A stretch of DNA of 64,000 bases from Streptomyces cavernicola (lineage in GTDB: Bacteria > Actinomycetota > Actinomycetes > Streptomycetales > Streptomycetaceae): the NCBI RefSeq assembly GCF_029968035.1, contig NZ_JASCIQ010000001.1, positions 348,259-412,258 of the forward strand, in the 5' to 3' direction. The position numbers and the translations under genes are program-made. Every line of letters begins with the position of its first letter. Positions within the stretch are counted from its first letter, which is position 1. Positions 1-8,677 of this stretch are shown piece by piece. Below the pieces are notes generated by a model, which worked only from the letters and a program-made list of their open reading frames with translations, was not told the origin of the DNA and made no database searches.

Positions 1-14
1 GCCCCTTTCGGGGC
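1..14 (-). terminator. Partial hairpin after the helicase gene
   Basis: A 5-bp stem (gcccc/ggggc) with a 4-base loop lies 17 bases beyond the stop codon of the minus-strand helicase gene. It may be the end of a larger terminator cut by the window edge. Confidence 0.4.
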
Positions 15-30
15 GCCCACGCCCGAGCCC

Positions 31-2025
31 TTACGAAGCGTCCTCCGTCTGCTTCGCTGCCGCGTCGATCGCTGCCAGGGAGCGGCGGACCTGGTTGCGG
101 TCCGTGGTGTACCAGAACTCGGGCAGTGAGGCCTTCAGATAGCTGCCGTAGCGGGCCGTGGCCAGGCGGGGGTCCAGGACCGCGACCACGCCGCGGTCGC
201 CCGAGGCGCGGACCAGACGGCCCGCTCCCTGCGCCATCAGCAGCGCCGCGTGCGTCGCCGCCACGGCCATGAAGCCGTTGCCGCCGTTGTCCTCTACGGC
301 CTTCTGGCGGGCGCTCATCAGCGGGTCGTCCGGGCGTGGGAACGGGATCTTGTCCATCACCACGAGCTGGCAGCTGGCGCCCGGCACGTCCACGCCCTGC
401 CACAGCGAGAGCGTGCCGAACAGGCAGGTCTTCGGGTCCGCCGCGAAGTTCTTGATCAGCTCGCCGAGGGTCTCCTCGCCCTGCAGCAGGATCGGGAACT
501 CCGGGATACGGGACCGCAGTTCCTCGGCGGCGGACTGCGCGGCCCGCATCGAGGAGAACAGGCCGAGCGTGCGCCCGCCGCTCGCCTGGATCAGCTCCGT
601 CAGCTCGTCCAGCATGTCGCCGCGCGTGCCGTCACGGGACGGGCGGGCCAGATGCTTCGCGACGTAGAGGATGCCCTGCTTGCCGTAGTCGAAGGGAGAG
701 CCGACGTCGATGCCCTTCCAGACGGGCAGGTCCTCCGACTCGCCCTCCGTGCCGGCGAGGCCCTCCGGGGCGAGGCCTAGGGAGGCTCCGACGCCGTTGA
801 AGTCGCCGCCCAGCTTCAGCGTGGCCGAGGCGAGGACGACGGAGCGGTCCGTGAAGAGCTTCTCGCGGAGCAGGCCGGAGACCGACATGGGGGCTACGCG
901 CAAGGAAGCTCCGAAGCGGTCGTGCCGCTCGTACCAGACGACGTCCCACTCCGAGCCGTTGGTGACGCGCTCCGCGACATCGTGGACGTTCTCCACCGAG
1001 GCCAGGGCCTGCTTGCGGACGGCGTCCTCGTCCTGGACGGACTTGTCGCGGGTGGCGCCGATCGCGGAGATCGTGTTCCGGGCGGCGTCGCGCAGCGCGA
1101 GCAGCGCGTAACCGAGGTCCTCGGGGATCTCCTCCAGGCGGCCGGGCAGGGCCAGCTCCATGATCCGCTCGAAGCCCTCGGCGGCGGTCTGCAGCTGGTC
1201 GGCGATCTTCTCGTTGACCAGCTTCGCGGAGCGGCGGACCGCGCGGTTCACCTGGCCCGGGGTGAGCTCGCCCGTGGCCACGCCGGTGACGCGGGAGACC
1301 AGTTCGTGCGCCTCGTCCACGATCAGGACCTCGTGCTGCGGGAGGACCGGCGCACCCTCGATGGCGTCGATGGCGAGCAGCGCGTGGTTGGTGACGATCA
1401 CCTCGGCGAGCTTCGCGCGCTCACGGGCCGACTCGGCGAAGCACTCCGCGCCGTACGCGCACTTCGAGGCGCCCAGGCACTCGCGGGACGAGACCGACGC
1501 CTGCGACCAGGCGCGGTCGGAGACGCCCGGCGTCAGGTCGTCCCGGTCGCCGGTCTCCGTCTCGTCCGCCCAGTCCCGCAGGCGGAGCAGGTCCTGGCCG
1601 AGCTTGCTGGTGGGCGCGGCCGCCTCGAACTGGTCGAAGAGGCCCTCCTCCTCGTCCTGCGGCACGCCCTCGTGCAGCCGGTGCAGGCACAGGTAGTTCG
1701 AGCGGCCCTTGAGCATGGCGAACTGGGGGCGGCGGCGGAGCAGCGGATGCAGTGCGTCCACCGTGCGCGGAAGGTCGCGCTCCACCAGCTGGCGCTGCAG
1801 GGCGAGCGTGGCCGTGGCGACCACGACGCGCTCCCCGTGGGCGAGCGCGGGCACCAGATAGCCGAGGGACTTTCCGGTGCCCGTGCCGGCCTGGACGAGC
1901 AGGTGGGAGCCGCCGTCGATGGCCTCGGCGACGGACTCGGCCATGGTCACCTGGCCGGGGCGCTCCGTGCCGCCGACGGCTTCGACGGCGGCGTGCAGGA
2001 GATCGGGGAGGGAGGGCTTCGTCAT
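31..2025 (-). CDS. dinG: ATP-dependent DNA helicase, DinG/XPD-like
   Basis: Superfamily 2 helicase of the DinG/XPD type, 664 residues, expected to unwind DNA 5' to 3' during repair. Walker A (AGTGTGKS) is at residues 46-53 and the DEAH box at 237-240 (IVDEAHELV). Four cysteines, C113 and C183, C189, C195, sit between these motifs, where DinG/XPD proteins hold a 4Fe-4S cluster, so the cluster is probably present. The C-terminal part has the expected GAGRLVRASGDRG motif. The ATG start puts the ATP-binding region at the usual distance. It is followed on the same strand by nothing within the window. In Streptomyces this gene lies near lexA, which fits a repair role. The exact family name is less certain than the helicase assignment. 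Confidence 0.9.
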   Translation of the reverse strand: MTKPSLPDLLHAAVEAVGGTERPGQVTMAESVAEAIDGGSHLLVQAGTGTGKSLGYLVPALAHGERVVVATATLALQRQLVERDLPRTVDALHPLLRRRPQFAMLKGRSNYLCLHRLHEGVPQDEEEGLFDQFEAAAPTSKLGQDLLRLRDWADETETGDRDDLTPGVSDRAWSQASVSSRECLGASKCAYGAECFAESARERAKLAEVIVTNHALLAIDAIEGAPVLPQHEVLIVDEAHELVSRVTGVATGELTPGQVNRAVRRSAKLVNEKIADQLQTAAEGFERIMELALPGRLEEIPEDLGYALLALRDAARNTISAIGATRDKSVQDEDAVRKQALASVENVHDVAERVTNGSEWDVVWYERHDRFGASLRVAPMSVSGLLREKLFTDRSVVLASATLKLGGDFNGVGASLGLAPEGLAGTEGESEDLPVWKGIDVGSPFDYGKQGILYVAKHLARPSRDGTRGDMLDELTELIQASGGRTLGLFSSMRAAQSAAEELRSRIPEFPILLQGEETLGELIKNFAADPKTCLFGTLSLWQGVDVPGASCQLVVMDKIPFPRPDDPLMSARQKAVEDNGGNGFMAVAATHAALLMAQGAGRLVRASGDRGVVAVLDPRLATARYGSYLKASLPEFWYTTDRNQVRRSLAAIDAAAKQTEDAS

Positions 2026-2065
2026 AGGCCGACCAGCCTACGACGCCCCACTGACAAACCCGTCC

Positions 2066-3889
2066 TCACGCCTGCGGCCCCAGCGGCCGCGACCCCGGGT
2101 GCAGCGGGTTCGGCACGGTCCCGTGGACGGCGGCGTGCGGGCGCTCGGGCCGGTCCCGGTAGCCGTCGAGGTGGAGCCGGTTCCGGTTCAGGCAGAGGCG
2201 CTCGATCCGGGGCGTGAGCAGGTCGAAGAGCTCGAAGCGGTCCTTCAGCTCGGGGAAGCGGGCCTGGTGGCGGTCGATCTCCTCGCGCAGGAGCGTCCAG
2301 AACTCGCCCTCGGGCACGCCGAGTTGATCTTCGTAGAGCGGGGCGAGGTAGCGGAAGACGCCCACGAACAGGCCGGAGTGGATGAACTGGGTGAGGAAGC
2401 CGGGCTCCTCGGTGAGCAGGACCTCGCGCACGTCGTCGGGCATCGAGGCGTGCTCGGGCACGGGCTGTGCGCTGACGTTCACGTCGTCGACGAAGTCCTT
2501 GACGGCGAGCCTGACCGGGACGTCCGACTCGTCGAAGACCACGATCGCGTTCTCCCCGTGCGGCGAGAAGACCGTGCCGTAGCGGTAGAGGAAGTGCAGG
2601 AGCGGGGGCAGCAGGGCGGCGAAGAGGCGGCGCAGCCAGACCTCGGGAGCGAGTCCGGAGCGCTCGACGAGTTCGGCGGCGAAGGCCCGCCCGTCGGCGT
2701 CGGTGTGCAGCAGGGAGGCGAGCGTTCGGGCGCGTTCGCCGGGGTCGAGGCTGCGTTCCAGGGGTTCGCGCCAGATCGCGCCGAGGAGTTCCTTGTACTG
2801 GTACGGGACGTCCGGCAGCTCGTCGTAGACCGGGTGGCGCACGGTGACCGAGGCGACCTCGCCGAGGAGGATCACGCGGCACTCGTCGCGCAGGAACGGG
2901 TCGGCGTCGCGCAGCGCGTGCACCCAGGCGGTGACGGCCGGTGCGGCGAGGGTGCGTTCGGTCGGAAGGCCGCGCCAGACAAGGGTGTTGAGGATGGAGA
3001 GCGGCAGCTTGACGGTGTGCCGCTCGGGCCGTGAGGTGTTCAGGAACGTGCGGACGGACTGCTGCGGCAGGCGCGCGTCCGGGTCCTCGGGGAGCGGCAC
3101 GATGTGGCCGGCGGCGACGGACGGGGCGAACAGCGGGAGCACGATCTCGTCCCACTGCCAGGGGTGCACGGGCAGGTAGAGGTAGCGGCGCGGATCGAGG
3201 CCACGCGCGCGGAGTGCGTCCGCGAAGGCGTCGAGGGTGGTGGCGTCCAGCTCGTGCGTGTAGAGCCGCTCGGGGTCGGCGAGTTGCTCGACGCCCCGGT
3301 ACGCGGCCAGCTCGTCGCTCACCGCGAGCCACGGCAACCGCACCGGAACACGCGCTTCCGGCGCCCAGCGGGCGGTGTCGGCGGCGGAGAGGCCGAGCCG
3401 CCCCTTGTTGAGGACGAGCCAGGGGTGCCCAGTCTGGTGGCCTTCCAGCTCCGCATACGGGAGGTCGGCGAGTTCGGCGGTGGACAGGGCCGTGTGGTCG
3501 AGGCGGGCGTCGGCGGCGAGGGTGCTGTTCAGCTCGCGTACGACATGGCCGAGTGTGTCCCCGTCGAGGCCGAGCAGTCTCCGCGCCCTGGCGAGGAAGG
3601 CGAACGGGTCGCCGAACGGCCGCTCCGTCCCGTCCGCCTCGCGCAGACTCGGCGAGTCCGGCTCGACCCGCCAACTCCCGTACGCCGCACGGCGGGCGCG
3701 GAAGCGGAGGCGGGCGCCGTCGTCGAGCGTGACGGCGTACGCCTCGCCGCCCTCCGGCTCCGGGGTGAGGATCTCCTCGTAGGCGAACTCGCCGAGCATC
3801 TTGGCGAGCAGCCGTCGGGCGGCGCGCGCCCAGCTCTGCGGGTTGAGCTCGGGTGGTACGGCTGCGGCGGCGAGCGGGGCGTTCGGCAC
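2066..3889 (-). CDS. NIS siderophore synthetase, IucA/IucC family
   Basis: ATP-dependent NRPS-independent siderophore synthetase that would condense a carboxylate such as citrate with an amine or amino acid. Visible family marks are the VHPWQWDE motif and the ATP-binding stretch SPHGENAIVVFDE followed by AVKDFVDD. I chose the GTG at 3889 because GGGAGAG lies 5-6 bases upstream, giving 607 residues; ATG starts at 3940 and 3994 are possible but have poor ribosome sites. It lies just downstream of a diaminobutyrate-type aminotransferase on the same strand and is probably co-transcribed with it. No decarboxylase, exporter or receptor gene is beside it, so the pathway must be completed elsewhere or is reduced. 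I saw no convincing iron-box sequence upstream of the operon. Confidence 0.87.
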   Translation of the reverse strand: MPNAPLAAAAVPPELNPQSWARAARRLLAKMLGEFAYEEILTPEPEGGEAYAVTLDDGARLRFRARRAAYGSWRVEPDSPSLREADGTERPFGDPFAFLARARRLLGLDGDTLGHVVRELNSTLAADARLDHTALSTAELADLPYAELEGHQTGHPWLVLNKGRLGLSAADTARWAPEARVPVRLPWLAVSDELAAYRGVEQLADPERLYTHELDATTLDAFADALRARGLDPRRYLYLPVHPWQWDEIVLPLFAPSVAAGHIVPLPEDPDARLPQQSVRTFLNTSRPERHTVKLPLSILNTLVWRGLPTERTLAAPAVTAWVHALRDADPFLRDECRVILLGEVASVTVRHPVYDELPDVPYQYKELLGAIWREPLERSLDPGERARTLASLLHTDADGRAFAAELVERSGLAPEVWLRRLFAALLPPLLHFLYRYGTVFSPHGENAIVVFDESDVPVRLAVKDFVDDVNVSAQPVPEHASMPDDVREVLLTEEPGFLTQFIHSGLFVGVFRYLAPLYEDQLGVPEGEFWTLLREEIDRHQARFPELKDRFELFDLLTPRIERLCLNRNRLHLDGYRDRPERPHAAVHGTVPNPLHPGSRPLGPQA

Positions 3890-4001
3890 GGTGACTCTCC
3901 CACGTCGAGACGGCGTACGGGTACGGGCTATGTGGCTCATGTTCCTGAGGAGGGACGGGAGTTGAGCGTATGCAGGCCGGACGGCGGGCCGCACGGGTTC
4001 T

Positions 4002-5402
4002 CTACTGCCGGGCGAGTTCCGGCCGTTGGGACGCCAGTACGCAGGTCAGCGCCTCCGAGAGCCGGTCGAGGACGGCGTCGGCCTGGTCGTCGGTGAGCGT
4101 CAGCGGCGGCAGCAGGCGTACGACGCCGGAGCGGCGGCCGCCGAGGTCGACGATGAGGCCGCGGTCCAGGCAGGCGCGCTGCACGGCGGCCGCGAGCCGG
4201 GGCGCGGGCGGCGGCGGCCCGGCGCTCGCGGCGGCGCCCGCGCCGTCCGGGTCGACCAGCTCGACGCCGATCATCAGTCCCCTCCCCCGTACCTCGCCGA
4301 TCTGCGGCTGGTCCGCGGCGAGGGCGCGGAGGCGGGCGAGCATGCGCGTGCCGAGTGCGGCGGCGCGCTCGGCGAGCCGGTGGCGGCGGACGTGGGCGAG
4401 GGTCGCGGCGCCCGCGGCCATCGCGAGCTGGTTGCCGCGGAACGCGCCGGCGCGCGCGCCGGGCTCCCCGGTGCCGAGGTCCTCGCGGTGGACCACGACG
4501 GCGAGCGGGAGGCTGCCGCCGACGGCCTTCGACAGAACCATCACATCGGGCACGACCCCACTGTGCTCGACGGCCCAGAACGCGCCGGTGCGGCCGACTC
4601 CGGTCTGCACCTCGTCGGCGATCAGCGGGATCGCGCGGGCCTCGGTGATCTCCCGCAGCCGGCGCAGCCATGCGTCCGGGGCGGGGATCACGCCGCCCTC
4701 CCCCTGGACCGGCTCGACGACGAGGCCGGCCGGGAGCGCCCCGGGCCCGGCGTCGTCGAGCACCGACTCGGTCCAGCGGGCGGCGAGTTCGGCGCCCTCG
4801 GGCCCGCCGACGCCGAAGGGGCAGCGGTAGTCCTGCGGGTAGGGCAGCCGGGTCGCGCGCGCGTCCCCCGCGCCCGAGGCGGCGCGTGCGCCCTCGGGCG
4901 CGCCGTGGTCCGCGCCCGTGAACGTGAGCAGTCCGCTGCGCCCCGTCGCCCTGCGCACCAGCTTCTGGGCGGCCGCGACGGCGTCCGCGCCGGTCGGACC
5001 GCAGAACCGGACGCGGGCGCGGGCGGCGAAGGCCGGCGGCAGCGTCGCGAAGAGCTCGGCGACGAAGGCGTCCTCGACCGGGGTGGCGAGGTCCATGACG
5101 TGCAGCGGGGCGCCCGAGTCCAGGACCTTCCCGATCGCCTCCAGGACGACCGGGTGGTTGTGGCCGAGGGCGAGTGAGCCGCCGCCGGAGAGGCAGTCCA
5201 AGTACCGCCGCCCGTCGGCCCCTTCGATGGTCAGGCCGCGGGCGCGGACCGGCACGACCGGGAGCGAACTGGCGTAGGTCCGCGCCACCGGCTCGCGCAG
5301 CGGGCGCCGCAGGACGACCTCGGGCCCGGCGGTTCCCCCGGCTGCGGGCGGGGCGGCGGCGGGCGGCGCCGGTTGCGGCGGCGCAGGCTCGGTGACGGCC
5401 AC
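4002..5402 (-). CDS. Class III aminotransferase, diaminobutyrate--2-oxoglutarate type
   Basis: PLP-dependent class III aminotransferase of 466 residues, probably making 2,4-diaminobutyrate from aspartate semialdehyde as the amine precursor for the adjacent NIS synthetase. The PLP-binding Asp is D263 in IADEVQTGVGRTG and the Schiff-base lysine is K292 in VLSKAVGGS. An odd point is the motif FTGADHG (161-167): relatives usually have Tyr or Phe directly before this His to stack on the cofactor, and here there is Asp165. Whether that lowers activity is unknown. The first 30 residues are a Pro/Ala-rich extension. The GTG start is preceded by GGGAGG. It is divergent from the peptidase pair, separated by about 560 bp. 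Confidence 0.85.
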   Translation of the reverse strand: MAVTEPAPPQPAPPAAAPPAAGGTAGPEVVLRRPLREPVARTYASSLPVVPVRARGLTIEGADGRRYLDCLSGGGSLALGHNHPVVLEAIGKVLDSGAPLHVMDLATPVEDAFVAELFATLPPAFAARARVRFCGPTGADAVAAAQKLVRRATGRSGLLTFTGADHGAPEGARAASGAGDARATRLPYPQDYRCPFGVGGPEGAELAARWTESVLDDAGPGALPAGLVVEPVQGEGGVIPAPDAWLRRLREITEARAIPLIADEVQTGVGRTGAFWAVEHSGVVPDVMVLSKAVGGSLPLAVVVHREDLGTGEPGARAGAFRGNQLAMAAGAATLAHVRRHRLAERAAALGTRMLARLRALAADQPQIGEVRGRGLMIGVELVDPDGAGAAASAGPPPPAPRLAAAVQRACLDRGLIVDLGGRRSGVVRLLPPLTLTDDQADAVLDRLSEALTCVLASQRPELARQ

Positions 5403-5965
5403 GGCTGTGTGTCCTCCCGCTGTGCGTCGGTGGGCGGGCGGCGGTCCGCCCTGGGCGGGGGCGGACGCAGGTCAAGTCTCCCCCGTACGTACCAACGACG
5501 CGGGGCGCGGGGGATCACGGCGGGGCGGGAGACCTTGCCAAACGAAAACCTTCGCGCGGCCGTGGGCGCGCATGGCGGCCGCGCGCGCCCGCGGGGGCAC
5601 CGATGCGCGCGCACGCAAACACCGCCAACCCGGAAGTTCCCCGACAACCTCCCCGTGACCTGGCGCGCAGATCGCCGTGCGGGAGCCGGGCCGTGACAGA
5701 ACCGTTGCGGCCCCGTCGGTCGTCGCCGACCGCACCGGCATAGTGTGGGGTGCTCGATCGTCGCGCGGCCGCTCCGCAGCGACGCCACAACTGCACATGT
5801 GAACTGCAACTTCCGGTCCACGAGGGCCCGTTGGCTTCGCCTTCGGGCACGCGTCCGGACGTCTTCGTACGTCTCTGTATGTCTCCATACAAGTCGTCTG
5901 GATTCCGGCGAAGTTCGCGAGTTCGCCAAGTCCGACAGAAATCCAAATAGGGGGAGATTCTCGCA
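5403..5965. other. Intergenic region between divergent genes
   Basis: This 563-bp region separates the siderophore operon (minus) and the first peptidase gene (plus). I see no supported gene. The right half is less GC-rich and holds a short palindrome at 5876-5891 and a strong ribosome site (gggggaga) directly before the peptidase ATG. No clear iron box was found near the aminotransferase start. Confidence 0.5.
5876..5891. promoter_or_regulatory. Palindrome upstream of peptidase gene
   Basis: TGTATG-TCTC-CATACA is a perfect 6-bp inverted repeat with a 4-base centre, ending 74 bases before the ATG at 5966. It is a candidate repressor operator; the cognate regulator is unknown. Confidence 0.3.
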
Positions 5966-7204
5966 ATGCGACCCATACGTCCACTCCTTGCTGCTCGCCG
6001 AGGGAGGAGTGCACGCCGCACCACCTCCTCCGTGCTCGCGGTCTCGGCCGCGCTCGCGCTGACGGCCACCGCCTGCGGCCCCGGCGACGACCAGGCCGAC
6101 GCCAAGCCCACCGCCTCCGCGACGGCCGACGGCGGGAACGCCGGCGGCAGCGGCGGCGGGGACAAGCTGGAGATTCCCGACGACATCAAGGACCGGCTCA
6201 AGGAGCACGGCTTCGACGTCGACAAGTGGAAGAACGGCGAGTGGAAGAACTGGGACAAGGACAAGTGGCTGCGCGAGGCTGAGGACTTCGTCAACCCGAT
6301 CATCGAGGACTTCTGGAACCCGGACCGGATGCGGGACGCCGACAAGCGCCCCGACAAGCCGGTCGACAACGACATCTCGGGTGACCAGGGCAAGACGGAC
6401 CCGACCCCGGCCCCGGTCGAGGCCGCGGAGCTCCCGAAGCCGTACGACGACAAGTCGCCCGCCACCGGCAAGCTGCTTTTCGAGACGCCCGAGGGCTCCG
6501 CGCAGTGCTCCGCCACCGTGGTCGAGGACCCGGCGAACCCCGGCAAGTCCAACATGGTGTGGACGGCTGGCCACTGCGTGCACGCGGGCAAGTCGGGCGG
6601 CTGGTACCGCAACATCGCCTTCGTGCCGTCGTACAACAACGAGGGCAAGTCGGCCGCGCAGCTTGAGGCCGAGAAGCCGACGCGTGAAGAGCTCGCGCCG
6701 TACGGCGTCTGGTGGAGCCGGGGCGCCAAGACGTCCGACCAGTGGATCGCGACGGGCGCGAACACCGGCGGCGCCGGCGCCCCGTACGACTTCGCCGTGA
6801 TGAGCATGGTGCCCGAGAACGGCGGCGGCAAGTCCCTCGAGGAGACCGTGGGCGCCGCGCTTCCGGTCGAGTTCAACGCCCCGGCCGTGCCGAAGATCGA
6901 CGCGATCAAGGCGACCGGCTACCCGGCGGCTCCCCCGTACGACGGCCAGCGTCAGTTCTCCTGCACCGACAAGCCGGGCCGGCTCTCGCTCAAGGCCACC
7001 CAGCCCACGATGTACCGCATCGGCTGCAGCATGACCGGCGGTTCCTCCGGCGGCGGCTGGGTCGCCAAGGGCCAGGACGGCAAGCTGGCCCTGGTCTCCA
7101 ACACCTCGATCGGCCCGGTCACCGCGGGCTGGCTCGCGGGCCCGCGCCTCGGCAAGGAGGCCGAGGCCATCTACACCCAGGTCAGCGAGAAGTTCGCCAA
7201 CTGA
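5966..7204 (+). CDS. Trypsin-like serine peptidase lipoprotein, copy 1
   Basis: Exported serine peptidase of the chymotrypsin/trypsin fold, 412 residues. A twin-arginine-containing N-terminus and hydrophobic stretch end at the lipobox-like LTATAC (Cys37), so it is probably a membrane-anchored lipoprotein. A Thr/Ala/Gly-rich linker is followed by a Trp/Lys-rich segment (about 68-120, with DVDKWKNGEWKNWDKDKW), then the protease domain. The triad is H204 (TAGHC), D276 (PYDFAV) and Ser362 in GGSSGGGW; the usual GDSGG Asp is replaced by Ser. Cys pairs around the His and Ser suggest disulfides. The ATG is preceded by GGGGGAGA. A close paralogue follows 188 bp downstream, so this is a tandem duplication. 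Substrate is unknown. Confidence 0.85.
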   Translation: MRPIRPLLAARRGRSARRTTSSVLAVSAALALTATACGPGDDQADAKPTASATADGGNAGGSGGGDKLEIPDDIKDRLKEHGFDVDKWKNGEWKNWDKDKWLREAEDFVNPIIEDFWNPDRMRDADKRPDKPVDNDISGDQGKTDPTPAPVEAAELPKPYDDKSPATGKLLFETPEGSAQCSATVVEDPANPGKSNMVWTAGHCVHAGKSGGWYRNIAFVPSYNNEGKSAAQLEAEKPTREELAPYGVWWSRGAKTSDQWIATGANTGGAGAPYDFAVMSMVPENGGGKSLEETVGAALPVEFNAPAVPKIDAIKATGYPAAPPYDGQRQFSCTDKPGRLSLKATQPTMYRIGCSMTGGSSGGGWVAKGQDGKLALVSNTSIGPVTAGWLAGPRLGKEAEAIYTQVSEKFAN

Positions 7205-7392
7205 CCTGCCACGGACGCCACTTGACGGCGTCCGCAGCCGCTCGACGGCCCGCGTCCGCTCGACGGCATCCGCAGACGGCACGCCGCTCCCGGGGCACTC
7301 CCCGGGAGCGGCTCCGTGCGGGCGCACCCGCGCCCGGCACCTCCCCATCCCCATCACCACCGCTTCCACACCCAACGGGGGTTTTCCGAACC

Positions 7393-8592
7393 ATGCGATC
7401 CATACGTCCGGCCCTCGCCGCGGCCTCGCTCGCCGTGGCCCTGGCGCTGACCGCCACCGCCTGCCAGTCGGCGGGCGACCCCAAGGCCGACGCCAAGCCC
7501 ACCGCCTCCGCCTCGAAGGGCGGCGACTCGGGCGCGGACGAGGCGCAGCTCCCCGACGACCTCGACGGCATCGCCGACCGGCTCAAGGAGCACGGCATCG
7601 ACGTCGACAAGTGGAAGAACGGCGAGTGGAAGAACTGGGACAAGGACAAGTGGCTGCGTGAGGCGAAGGACTTCGCCAACCCGGTCATCAAGGGCCTGTG
7701 GAGCGAGGAGCGGAAGAAGTCCGCGAAGGACCCGCAGCAGACCATCTCCAGCAAGGCCGCCGCAGGCAACGAGGGCGTCACCGACCCCGAGCCGCGCCCG
7801 GTCCGCGCCGAGCAGGAGCGCAAGCCGTACTGGAAGTACGCGGCCCCGGTCGGCAAGATCTTCTTCGACACCCCCGAGGGCACCGCCGTCTGCTCCGGCA
7901 CCGTCGTGAAGGACCCGCGCAACCCCGGCAAGTCCAACCTCGTGTGGACCGCGGGTCACTGCGTGCACGCCGGCCAGAAGGGCGGCTGGTACCGGAACAT
8001 CGTCTTCACCCCGGCCTACAACCACAAGGGCCTCTCGGCGCGCGCCCTTGAGAGCGCCGGCCCGCAGGACAAGGCCCCGTACGGCGAGTTCTGGGCCGAC
8101 TGGATCTCCACGTCCAACGAGTGGATCGACGGCACCACCGCCGCGAGCCCCGACGCCGGCTCGTACGAGTACGACTACGCGGTGCTGCACGTGAAGCCGG
8201 AGCGCGGCAACAAGTCCCTGGAGGAGACCATCGGCACGGCGCTGCCCGTGGACTTCTCCTCGCCGTCGCCCAAGTCCGTGGACGCGATGGGCGCTTGGGG
8301 CTACCCGCAGGCCCCGCCGTACGACGGTGCGCTGATGCACAAGTGCGTCGACCGGCCCGGCCGGCTCTCGCTGACCCCGTCCTCGCCGACGATGTACCGC
8401 ATCGGCTGCACCATGACCGCCGGCTCCTCCGGCGGCGGCTGGTTCCGCTCGACCGGCGGCGGCAAGCTCGCCCTGGTCTCCAACACCTCGATCGGCCCGG
8501 CCGGTTCGAACGGCTGGCTCGCGGGCCCGCAGCTGGGCGACGGCGCGAAGCGCGTCTTCGACACGATGAGCGAGAAATACGGCAGCAAGTAA
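7393..8592 (+). CDS. Trypsin-like serine peptidase lipoprotein, copy 2
   Basis: Paralogue of the preceding gene, 399 residues, with a lipobox-like LTATAC (Cys24). It repeats the Trp/Lys-rich segment (about 60-103) almost unchanged and has the triad H189 (TAGHC), D261 (EYDYAVLH) and Ser346 (AGSSGGGW). The ATG at 7393 gives the proper signal peptide; the open frame runs further upstream only because GC-rich DNA lacks stops. The two proteins are most alike in the Trp/Lys segment and catalytic blocks and differ in the linker between that segment and the protease domain. It may be transcribed with copy 1, and a strong terminator follows. No substrate can be inferred. Confidence 0.85.
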   Translation: MRSIRPALAAASLAVALALTATACQSAGDPKADAKPTASASKGGDSGADEAQLPDDLDGIADRLKEHGIDVDKWKNGEWKNWDKDKWLREAKDFANPVIKGLWSEERKKSAKDPQQTISSKAAAGNEGVTDPEPRPVRAEQERKPYWKYAAPVGKIFFDTPEGTAVCSGTVVKDPRNPGKSNLVWTAGHCVHAGQKGGWYRNIVFTPAYNHKGLSARALESAGPQDKAPYGEFWADWISTSNEWIDGTTAASPDAGSYEYDYAVLHVKPERGNKSLEETIGTALPVDFSSPSPKSVDAMGAWGYPQAPPYDGALMHKCVDRPGRLSLTPSSPTMYRIGCTMTAGSSGGGWFRSTGGGKLALVSNTSIGPAGSNGWLAGPQLGDGAKRVFDTMSEKYGSK

Positions 8593-8612
8593 CCGACTGC
8601 CGCGCACGCACG

Positions 8613-8654
8613 ACGAAGGCCCGCCCCCTCGAAGCCGAGGGGGCGGGCCTTCGT
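8613..8654. terminator. Strong bidirectional terminator
   Basis: A perfect 18-bp GC-rich stem (8613-8630 with 8637-8654) and a 6-base loop sit between the convergent peptidase and hflX genes. It would terminate both transcripts. Confidence 0.85.
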
Positions 8655-8677
8655 ACTGCTGACGGTCGCGACGGCCG

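Noticed and set aside
922..2217. Long plus-strand reading frame opposite the helicase gene
   Set aside because: Arg/Gly/Val/Ala-rich shadow of the real minus-strand gene; no motif or ribosome site.
5403..5965. Iron-regulator (DmdR/IdeR) box before the siderophore operon
   Set aside because: No stretch close to TTAGGTTAGGCTAACCTAA was found.
5231..7375. Minus-strand frame of over 700 codons across the aminotransferase and peptidase
   Set aside because: Runs opposite the well-supported peptidase and in a wrong frame of the aminotransferase; no family features.
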